Part shown: positions 1 to 5,016 of the stretch, piece by piece | Layout of the letters: each line of letters opens with the position of its first letter | Position numbering within the stretch: the stretch's first letter is position 1 | DNA from: Anaerolineaceae bacterium | Lineage (GTDB): Bacteria; Chloroflexota; Anaerolineae; Anaerolineales; Anaerolineaceae | DNA length: 5,016 bases | Direction of reading: 5' to 3' | Assembly (NCBI GenBank): GCA_017995665.1 | Contig: JAGOIM010000118.1 | Span: forward strand, 1 to 5,016 | Notes under the pieces: generated by a model | What the model saw: the letters and a program-made list of their open reading frames with translations, nothing else | The model's database searches: none | What the model was told of the DNA's origin: nothing | Translations under genes and position numbers: made by a program

Positions 1-162
1 GAATATATCGAAGCCGGTCATTTTGCCAAAGGTTCCATGTTACCCAAGATTCAAGCAATTTTGAAATATATGGAAAAAGGCGGCAAAAAAGCCCTGATTA
101 CCAACCCCGAGTCAATCTCTAAAGCCTTAGCCGGAGAAACCGGTACCTGGATTGTGCCCTAA
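1..162 (+). CDS. arcC: Carbamate kinase, C-terminal fragment (gene starts before the window)
   Basis: Frame 1 is open from the first base and ends at TAA 160-162, giving the last 53 residues of a protein. The segment reads EYIEAGHFAKGSMLPKIQAI, then a GGKKALIT stretch and a GTWIVP terminus. This matches the end of carbamate kinases of the amino-acid kinase fold, whose usual form is GxFxxGSMGPKVxAAxxF, then GxxAxIxxL, and finally GTxI at the C-terminus. The enzyme is cytosolic and interconverts carbamoyl phosphate + ADP with carbamate + ATP, normally making ATP at the end of arginine, agmatine or purine/ureide breakdown. One departure is Leu where most members have Gly (GSM-L-PK). The gene ends about 20 bases before a 13-bp hairpin. 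With a hydantoinase downstream, a yqeA-like role in ureide catabolism is more likely than the arginine deiminase pathway, but no arcA or arcB is visible either way. Family call is strong; the pathway is inferred. Confidence 0.9.
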   Translation, partial: EYIEAGHFAKGSMLPKIQAILKYMEKGGKKALITNPESISKALAGETGTWIVP

Positions 163-182
163 AAAATTATAATCAAGTAAAA

Positions 183-224
183 TATAGTTCCCCTGTTTGA
201 AAGATTTAACGCAGGGGAACTATA
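183..224 (+). terminator. Perfect 13-bp inverted repeat after carbamate kinase; possible terminator or attenuator
   Basis: The arms at 183-195 (TATAGTTCCCCTG) and 212-224 (CAGGGGAACTATA) are exact reverse complements, separated by a 16-base A+T-rich loop. The hairpin begins 20 bases after the carbamate kinase stop. No T-run follows immediately on the plus strand (ACTATTAG comes next, with TTTTT only at about 237-241). On the minus strand the stem is followed directly by TTTT. The loop is longer than in a typical intrinsic terminator. It may therefore be a leaky terminator or mRNA-stabilising stem separating the kinase from the next genes, or an operator palindrome. The structure is seen directly; its function is inferred. 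Confidence 0.5.
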
Positions 225-283
225 ACTATTAGTTTCAATTTTTAAAACAGAGAAAATCAAAAAAGTGAGCCTGCCAATTCGAT

Positions 284-1525
284 ATGCCAATTAGCTATTT
301 TGAATGTTCAGATTGTGGGCGAAAGTTTCAGCCCAATCAAGTTACCTACACCTGTCCCGTTTGCTCCGGCAATTTGGACAGTCATTATTCCTGGGAAGAA
401 GATCCGACAGAAGTCGACCAAAAGAGCATTCTTGAAAGCAGAGAAGGCTCCTTATGGCGCTATGCTCCGCTTTTGGCTGTTCCGGATCCCGGTTTTCAGG
501 CAAGCCCGCTGCATCGCGTCGGCTTTACTCCGGTTTACCAGCCGGAAAACCTGCGCCAAAAGCTGGGTTTGAGAAGTCTTTATGTTAAAGACGAGAGCCC
601 CAACCCAAGCGCTTCTTTTAAGGATCGTGCCAGTGCTATTGTCATCAGCCGCGCCATCGAAGCGGGCATTGATACAACCATTGCCGCTTCAACCGGAAAC
701 GCCGGGGCTGCGATGGCTTGCATGGCTGCCAGTGTTGGTAAGCGTGCTATTATCCTTGCCCCAAAAAGCGCACCTCCCGCCAAAATTGCTCAATTGCTTA
801 CTTTTGGTGCCGAGGTTATCCTGGTTGACGGTTCGTATGACGACGCCTTCGATTTGAGCATTGAAGCCTCAAACGAATTTGGCTGGTATAACCGCAACAC
901 CGGCTACAACCCCTATACGGTTGAGGGGAAAAAGACCGCTGGTTTGGAAATTTGGGAACAAGTTTTGCGCTTTCTCCCTTCACTTCAAGAAATCAATGTT
1001 TTCATCCCGGTTGGCGACGGTAACATCCTTTCGGGCGTTGCCAAAGGTTTTCATGACCTTCTCGCTCTGGGCTGGATTGAAAAATTACCACGAATTATCG
1101 GTGTTCAAGCCGAAGGTTCTGCCGCAATCAGCAATGCATTTTTCGCCAAGAGCGACAAAATCGAAGCGGTTCATGCCCAAACGCTGGCAGACAGCATCAG
1201 CGTCGACTTGCCGCGTGACGGTATGCGTGCACTGAAGCGCGTTCGCGAAAGCGGGGGCTTTTACCTGACCGTATCCGACCAGGAAATTTTGAAAGCCATC
1301 CCCCAATTAGGCAGTGCCGGGCTTTTTGTTGAACCGGCAGCCGCAACCGCTTATGCCGGTTTGGTTAAAGCACTTGAAAACGGACAAATCGACCCCGCAA
1401 CACCTGCTCTCGTTTTGGCAACCGGCAGTGGCTTGAAGGACGTTAAAGCAGCAATGCAAGCCGTTCCCACTGCCCGAATCATCGAACCAAAATTATCTAA
1501 ACTCAAGGAGATATTGCATGACTGA
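284..1525 (+). CDS. Threonine-synthase-like PLP-dependent enzyme with N-terminal zinc ribbon
   Basis: The 413-residue protein is a fold-type II PLP enzyme. Residues 8-27 form a zinc ribbon (C8-x2-C11, C24-x2-C27). The PLP core follows: NPSASFKDR at 107-115 with K113 as the expected Schiff-base lysine, STGNAG at 136-141 as the substrate/cofactor loop, PVGDGNILSG at 242-251 as the glycine-rich phosphate-binding loop, and ATGSGLKD at 379-386 near the end. This order and length fit the short threonine synthase family (O-phosphohomoserine to threonine + phosphate, cytosolic). However, the segment around 302-314 (ADSISVDLPRDG) is not the AxAIxIGxP pattern I expect in housekeeping ThrC, and no homoserine pathway genes are visible. 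It lies between carbamate kinase and, further on, hydantoinase. A lyase or ammonia-lyase role on a ureide-derived amino acid is therefore possible, and I withhold the symbol thrC. ATG 284 has only a weak upstream GTGAG. The gene overlaps the next by 8 bases. Confidence 0.85.
   Translation: MPISYFECSDCGRKFQPNQVTYTCPVCSGNLDSHYSWEEDPTEVDQKSILESREGSLWRYAPLLAVPDPGFQASPLHRVGFTPVYQPENLRQKLGLRSLYVKDESPNPSASFKDRASAIVISRAIEAGIDTTIAASTGNAGAAMACMAASVGKRAIILAPKSAPPAKIAQLLTFGAEVILVDGSYDDAFDLSIEASNEFGWYNRNTGYNPYTVEGKKTAGLEIWEQVLRFLPSLQEINVFIPVGDGNILSGVAKGFHDLLALGWIEKLPRIIGVQAEGSAAISNAFFAKSDKIEAVHAQTLADSISVDLPRDGMRALKRVRESGGFYLTVSDQEILKAIPQLGSAGLFVEPAAATAYAGLVKALENGQIDPATPALVLATGSGLKDVKAAMQAVPTARIIEPKLSKLKEILHD
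1505..1510 (+). promoter_or_regulatory. Shine-Dalgarno site for the glycosyltransferase
   Basis: AAGGAG lies inside the last codons of the preceding gene, 7 bases before ATG 1518. It fixes the glycosyltransferase start and supports an 8-base overlap with translational coupling. Confidence 0.8.
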
Positions 1526-2489
1526 CCCTGTTTTTTCTGTAATTGTTCCTGTTTTTAATGAATTGGAAAACTTACCTTTGCTCTATTCACGCGTGAAAGA
1601 GGTGATGCTCAAAACCGGGGAGGAATGGGAATTGATTTTAGTGGACGATGGCAGCTCGGACGGTTCCAGCGATTTGATTCGCGAATTGGCAAAACAAGAC
1701 GAACACGTTCGCCCGGTCATCTTTGCCCGCAACTTTGGCCACCAAATTGCCGTTACGGCTGGAATGGATTATAGCCGCGGGCAAGCGGTTACGATTATCG
1801 ATGCCGACTTGCAAGACCCGCCCGAAGTTATCCTCGACTTAATCGAAAAATGGCGCGAAGGCTTTCAAATTGTCTATGCCGTTCGTTCAGAACGCGAAGG
1901 GGAAAGCTGGTTCAAACTGGCCACCGCTTCGCTTTTCTACAAATTGATTTACAAAATGACCGATGTCAAAATCCCGATGAATACCGGTGATTTTAGATTG
2001 ATTGATCGTACAGCGCTCAATGTGATTAACAATATGCGCGAGCGCAACCGCTTTTTGCGTGGCATGGGTGCCTGGGTTGGCTTTAAGCAAATTGGCGTCG
2101 AATACAAACGCCATGCCCGACATGCCGGTCAAACACATTACCCTCTCAAGAAAATGATTCAGCTTGCGCTGAACGCCATCACCGGCTTTTCAAATACGCC
2201 TCTAAAGCTTCTGACTACCGGCGGCGTGTTTTTGATGGGTTTGAGCATTGTTTTACTAATTATTTACTTGCTTTTGGCAATTTTCAACCATTTTGACCTG
2301 ACTTATGTTTTGGCAACCTGGTTGACGTTAATTTTCCTCTCCGGTGTCCTGCTGACTGGCATGGGCATTCTTGGAGAATACATCGGTCGAACCTATGATG
2401 AAGCTAAGGGCAGACCGCTTTATATCGTTGCGGAAGGTCCGGAAGAACCGTTTGACCCAAGCCGTCTCGGCCCAAAATCCACCAGATAA
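1518..2489 (+). CDS. Family 2 glycosyltransferase, polyprenyl-phosphate (DPM1/GtrB-like), with two C-terminal membrane helices
   Basis: This 323-residue protein has a GT-A catalytic domain at about residues 5-225 and a membrane tail. Seen in order: FSVIVPVFNE near the N-terminus, VDDGSSDGS at 42-50 (nucleotide-sugar binding), RNFGHQIAVTAG at 71-82, DADLQDPPE at 95-103 (metal-binding acidic motif), and RERNRFLRGM at 174-183. Two hydrophobic helices lie at about 231-256 and 262-287, and a GEYIGRTYDEAKGRP motif at 286-300 is typical of the GtrB/ArnC/DPM1-like group. Such enzymes transfer a sugar from UDP-glucose, GDP-mannose or a similar donor to undecaprenyl (polyprenyl) phosphate on the inner face of the cytoplasmic membrane, for surface glycan or lipid modification. 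The exact sugar cannot be read from the sequence. The gene is sandwiched between two PLP-enzyme genes (8-base overlap upstream, 10-base gap downstream), an odd place for an envelope enzyme. No flippase or large GT-C partner is visible. Confidence 0.9.
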   Translation: MTDPVFSVIVPVFNELENLPLLYSRVKEVMLKTGEEWELILVDDGSSDGSSDLIRELAKQDEHVRPVIFARNFGHQIAVTAGMDYSRGQAVTIIDADLQDPPEVILDLIEKWREGFQIVYAVRSEREGESWFKLATASLFYKLIYKMTDVKIPMNTGDFRLIDRTALNVINNMRERNRFLRGMGAWVGFKQIGVEYKRHARHAGQTHYPLKKMIQLALNAITGFSNTPLKLLTTGGVFLMGLSIVLLIIYLLLAIFNHFDLTYVLATWLTLIFLSGVLLTGMGILGEYIGRTYDEAKGRPLYIVAEGPEEPFDPSRLGPKSTR

Positions 2490-2493
2490 GGAA
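2488..2493 (+). promoter_or_regulatory. Shine-Dalgarno site deciding the start of the second PLP enzyme
   Basis: AAGGAA overlaps the glycosyltransferase stop codon and lies 6 bases before ATG 2500. It favours ATG 2500 over the in-frame ATG at 2371, which would bury 119 bases in the glycosyltransferase gene, and over ATG 2524. Confidence 0.75.
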
Positions 2494-2499
2494 CCAATA

Positions 2500-3969
2500 A
2501 TGACCAAAATCGATCTAACCATCATGAAAGACCGCCAAGAACGAACACTTCAACGTGTTCGGGAAAAGCAATTCATCATTCCCACCCTGGCGCAGCAAAA
2601 AGACCCGACGTTGATTCCTGAGGATATCAAAAATCGCCTCAAAGATATCGGCTTATGGGACTTACACCCCCTCAACCTCTTTCGAATCACCTGGCACAAT
2701 GAACCTGTCGTTCAGGGCGGCGGATTTGGACCTGTCAACTACCTGGAGTTTCCCAAAGAGTTGACCGGTGTGGATGCGCGGATTGTGGCATTGGTCGGCA
2801 AGTGGTTCCCCTGTGGTGTCCATAAAGTCGGTGCGGCTTTTGGATGTTTGGCTCCACGTTTGGTTACCGGTCAGTTTGACCCCACCACCCAAAAAGCAGT
2901 TTGGCCTTCCACCGGCAATTATTGCCGTGGCGGTGCTTACGACTCCTACCTTTTGGGCTGTAAATCAGTTGCGATTTTGCCCGAAGGCATGAGCAAAGAG
3001 CGCTTTGAGTGGTTGGAAACGGTTGCCGACGAAGTTATCGCTACTCCCGGCACCGAATCCAATGTTAAAGAAATTTTCGACAAATGTTGGGAACTGCGCC
3101 GAAGCGGTCAGGATTTGATGATTTTCAATCAATTTGAAGAATTTGGTAATTACCTCTGGCATTACCTGCTGACCGGTTCCGCTTTGGAAGACGTTGCCCG
3201 TGCCGTGATGGGGCCAAAAGACCGCATGGCTGGTTTTGCCTCGGCTACCGGTTCCGCCGGCACAATTGCCGCCGGTGATTATTTGAAACAAATTTTCCCA
3301 TACAGCAAAATTATCGCCAGTGAAGCTCAGCAATGCCCGACGCTTTTGGATAATGGCTTTGGTGCCCATCGCATCGAAGGCATTGGCGACAAACACGTTC
3401 CCTGGGTTCACAACGTCAAAAATACCGATTTCGTCACAGCAATTGATGATAATGCAGTGGTCAATTTGGCTCGCCTCTTCAACGAACCAGCCGGGCGTGA
3501 ATATCTGGTCCAATCCGGTGTGGATGAAAGCCTGGTCAACAATCTCGACTTGCTCGGATTCTCAAGCGTTTCCAATGTTCTTTCTGCAATCAAGTTTGCA
3601 AAATACAACGAATTGACCGAAAACGACATTGTCCTTACCGTCTTAACTGACAGCATGGAACTTTACGGCAGCCGTTTGCAGGAAATGCACGAAGAGTTTG
3701 GCGAATATAGCCGCGATAATGCCATTGCTGACGATGCCCGTTACCTCAAGGGTCAGGCGACCGATTACATGCAAGAACTCGGCTACAAAGATCGCAAGCG
3801 CATTCACAACCTCAAGTATTACACCTGGGTTGAACAGCAAGGCAGGACTTACGAAGAAATTATGGCGCAATGGTACGACCCCGAATATTGGACCGAAATC
3901 CAGTCTCAGGGACCCGAAATTGACGCTTTGATTGAAGAATTCAACCATAAAGCCGGAGTGAAGCTCTAA
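2500..3969 (+). CDS. PLP-dependent enzyme of fold type II (tryptophan-synthase-beta/cysteine-synthase superfamily), function unknown
   Basis: From ATG 2500 the protein has 489 residues. The core begins after about 60 residues and contains GKWFPCGVHKVGAAFG at 100-115. K109 follows His as in tryptophan synthase beta (HK motif) and is the likely Schiff-base lysine. STGNYCRGGAYDS at 137-149 is the Ser/Thr-Gly-Asn substrate/cofactor loop, and ATGSAGTIAAGDYL at 249-262 is the probable phosphate-binding loop. LTVLTDSMELYGSRL at 379-393 is near the end of the core. A charged C-terminal extension of about 95 residues (YMQELGYKDRKR, then WYDPEYW) is not part of the usual CysK or TrpB domain and may cover the active site or mediate assembly. 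The family is the one often labelled 'pyridoxal-5-phosphate-dependent protein beta subunit'. As I recall, it recurs in anaerobe gene sets with hydantoinase and carbamate kinase. The reaction is unknown: beta-elimination or replacement, or deamination of a small amino acid, is plausible. No partner alpha subunit is seen here. Confidence 0.85.
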   Translation: MTKIDLTIMKDRQERTLQRVREKQFIIPTLAQQKDPTLIPEDIKNRLKDIGLWDLHPLNLFRITWHNEPVVQGGGFGPVNYLEFPKELTGVDARIVALVGKWFPCGVHKVGAAFGCLAPRLVTGQFDPTTQKAVWPSTGNYCRGGAYDSYLLGCKSVAILPEGMSKERFEWLETVADEVIATPGTESNVKEIFDKCWELRRSGQDLMIFNQFEEFGNYLWHYLLTGSALEDVARAVMGPKDRMAGFASATGSAGTIAAGDYLKQIFPYSKIIASEAQQCPTLLDNGFGAHRIEGIGDKHVPWVHNVKNTDFVTAIDDNAVVNLARLFNEPAGREYLVQSGVDESLVNNLDLLGFSSVSNVLSAIKFAKYNELTENDIVLTVLTDSMELYGSRLQEMHEEFGEYSRDNAIADDARYLKGQATDYMQELGYKDRKRIHNLKYYTWVEQQGRTYEEIMAQWYDPEYWTEIQSQGPEIDALIEEFNHKAGVKL

Positions 3970-3974
3970 AGGAG
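3968..3974 (+). promoter_or_regulatory. Strong Shine-Dalgarno site supporting a TTG start
   Basis: AAAGGAG overlaps the stop codon of the preceding gene and lies 7 bases before TTG 3982. The first in-frame ATG (4021, residue 14) has no comparable site upstream, so TTG is the preferred start. Confidence 0.75.
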
Positions 3975-3981
3975 CACCTGT

Positions 3982-4578
3982 TTGAATCTATCGGCTAATT
4001 TTTCTGATACCAGTCTGGTAATGGTCGCGGTAGTTCCTTCGACCCGCGACCTTGATATTGCACGATTACTGGGCTGGTATCGGATTCCGCTCAAGTCTGC
4101 CCCGAAAATTATTGCGGTGGACTATCTCGCTTTTTATCAAACCTCAGCTTTCCCAAAAACTCAACGCGCCCAAATCCAATGGATCGCTCCAATTTTGGGA
4201 CACGAACTGACCACCCGGGCAGAGCTGATGCAAGATCAAGCCGACCATCCCCGCGCAAGGGAAGAATATTTCAAAATCCAGCTCGGTCCATTGATTGAGC
4301 TGAAAGAACCGATTCCAGCTAAAAACTGGAAACGGGTAACCTTTTTCTACACAACCGGTAAACACATCAAAATGGCCGAAAGCCTCAGTGATTTGCCGGT
4401 TCATGACGAAGAACGACCTATTTTGTGGCAGGCACTTCGCGAACGTGCCCTCAAAAGCGAGGAGTATCGGGCAAATGACTTGCCCGAAATCCCTCTTGAC
4501 CCAAGCCTGCTGGCATTTTTAAGTGGTATCTCCATCGCAGACCCCAAGGAAAGCAGAACTAATGAAAAAACTGATTAA
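3982..4578 (+). CDS. Conserved-looking hypothetical protein of 198 residues, TTG start
   Basis: I do not recognise a characterised function. The protein is soluble, with no signal peptide or membrane helix. Distinct blocks look family-defining: VAVVPSTRDLDIAR at 15-28, GWYRIPLKSAP at 31-41, DYLAFYQTSAF at 47-57, then DHPRAREEYFKIQLGPL at 88-104 and WKRVTFFYTT at 116-125. A charged helical region follows at about 140-165. I recall similar uncharacterised proteins with the WYRIP, AFY and HPRA blocks in Chloroflexota genomes, not tied to one pathway. The alternation of short beta-like strands with 'AFYQT' and 'YFKIQLGPL' is loosely reminiscent of PUA/EVE-type nucleic-acid-binding barrels, a weak impression only. 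The gene sits 12 bases after the PLP gene and overlaps the hydantoinase start by 17 bases, so it is cotranscribed and probably translationally coupled with the catabolic genes. If ATG 4021 is used instead, it loses 13 residues before the first conserved block. Confidence 0.75.
   Translation: MNLSANFSDTSLVMVAVVPSTRDLDIARLLGWYRIPLKSAPKIIAVDYLAFYQTSAFPKTQRAQIQWIAPILGHELTTRAELMQDQADHPRAREEYFKIQLGPLIELKEPIPAKNWKRVTFFYTTGKHIKMAESLSDLPVHDEERPILWQALRERALKSEEYRANDLPEIPLDPSLLAFLSGISIADPKESRTNEKTD
4546..4551 (+). promoter_or_regulatory. Shine-Dalgarno-like site for the hydantoinase
   Basis: AAGGAA lies inside the 3' end of the preceding gene, 10 bases before ATG 4562. It supports the overlapping start of the hydantoinase. 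Confidence 0.6.
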
Positions 4579-5016
4579 AAACGGAACGCTGGTAACAGCT
4601 GAAAATAGCTTCAGAAGCGATATCCTGATTGAGGATGAGAAAATCATCCAAATTGGGACTGAGATTGTTGATGACCAGGCAGAAGTAATCGACGCCACAG
4701 GCAAATTGGTTTTACCGGGCGGAATTGACCCCCATGTTCATTTGGCGCTTGAAATGGCAGGCACAATTTCTTCTGATGATTACTATACCGGCGGTAAAGC
4801 TGCCGCTTTTGGCGGTACGACAACAGTGCTCGATTTTGTTAGCCAGGGAGAAGGCACGCTTGAGGAAAGCGTTGCGAAACACCGCGATTTTGCCGACAGC
4901 AACACCAGCATTGACTATGGCTCTCATATGAATATCACACGCTTTGACGACAGTGTCGCCGAGCAAATTGCCGGCCTTCCGGCTCTGGGTATCACCGATA
5001 TTAAAGTTTTCACCGC
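4562..5016 (+). CDS. hyuA: Dihydropyrimidinase / D-hydantoinase, N-terminal part (runs off the window)
   Basis: The first 151 residues of an amidohydrolase-superfamily cyclic-amidase, a family of about 460 residues, are present. Seen: an N-terminal small beta domain (LIKNGTLVTAENSFRSDILI), then GGIDPHVH at 53-60 with metal-binding H58 and H60, and the DDYYTGGKAAAFGGTTTVLDF block at 72-92 diagnostic of dihydropyrimidinases. ITDIKVFT at 144-151 contains K148, the lysine expected to be carboxylated and to bridge the two metals. The enzyme opens five- or six-membered cyclic ureides (hydantoin, dihydrouracil and similar rings) to N-carbamoyl amino acids in the cytosol. Deviations from common hydantoinases are LALEMAGTIS after the HVH motif, and Ser121 in DYGSHMNIT where Phe is usual (DYxFHM). 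These could change substrate choice. ATG 4562 overlaps the preceding gene by 17 bases. With the carbamate kinase upstream, purine-ureide or hydantoin catabolism is the favoured context; pyrimidine breakdown is the alternative. Confidence 0.9.
   Translation, partial: MKKLIKNGTLVTAENSFRSDILIEDEKIIQIGTEIVDDQAEVIDATGKLVLPGGIDPHVHLALEMAGTISSDDYYTGGKAAAFGGTTTVLDFVSQGEGTLEESVAKHRDFADSNTSIDYGSHMNITRFDDSVAEQIAGLPALGITDIKVFT

Noticed and set aside
168..173. TATAAT resembling a -10 promoter box in the spacer after carbamate kinase
   Set aside because: No convincing -35 element lies 16-18 bases upstream, and the region is A+T-rich enough to give such matches by chance. The promoter of the downstream genes is left uncalled.
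265..283. GTG 265 as an alternative start for the threonine-synthase-like gene
   Set aside because: It is in a different frame from the gene, so it cannot extend it.
861..1235. Plus-strand open frame of 124 codons inside the threonine-synthase-like gene
   Set aside because: It lies wholly within conserved parts of that gene in another frame, and its translation has no family features.
2371..2499. Possible 43-residue N-terminal extension of the second PLP enzyme from ATG 2371
   Set aside because: It lies in another frame of the glycosyltransferase C-terminus, and ATG 2500 has a well-placed Shine-Dalgarno site.
2965..3513. Minus-strand open frame of 182 codons
   Set aside because: It is antisense to the clearly coding, motif-rich PLP gene and its translation shows no recognisable domain.

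Overview
The window is a compact, entirely plus-strand stretch of metabolic genes from a bacterium of moderate G+C. The clearest reading is an anaerobic environmental bacterium of the Chloroflexota (Anaerolineae-like). This rests on the look of the 198-residue unknown protein and of the second PLP enzyme, whose relatives I associate with that phylum, so the taxonomic call is only moderate.

Layout: (1) positions 1-162 are the 3' end of a carbamate kinase gene. (2) Positions 163-283 are an A+T-rich spacer with a perfect 13-bp inverted repeat. (3) From 284 to the window end, five genes are packed with overlaps or gaps of at most about 12 bases: a threonine-synthase-like PLP enzyme with an N-terminal zinc ribbon (284-1525), a membrane-anchored family 2 glycosyltransferase (1518-2489), a second fold-type II PLP enzyme with a TrpB-like HK lysine motif (2500-3969), an uncharacterised 198-residue protein starting at TTG (3982-4578), and the 5' part of a dihydropyrimidinase/hydantoinase (4562 to the edge). 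Shine-Dalgarno-like sequences precede the internal genes, and translational coupling is likely.

How the genes may work together: carbamate kinase, a cyclic-ureide hydrolase and PLP-dependent lyase-type enzymes recall the ygeW/ygeX/ygeY/hyuA/yqeA type of gene set used for anaerobic purine (urate/hydantoin/ureide) breakdown. There, ring opening gives carbamoyl compounds, carbamoyl phosphate is cashed in for ATP by carbamate kinase, and a PLP enzyme deaminates a diamino-acid-like product. The kinase and hydantoinase calls are firm. The pathway assignment is an inference from gene content, and the substrates of both PLP enzymes are unknown. The glycosyltransferase and the 198-residue protein do not fit this scheme obviously and are the most puzzling members of the operon. 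I see no RNA genes, CRISPR arrays, insertion sequences or phage genes.
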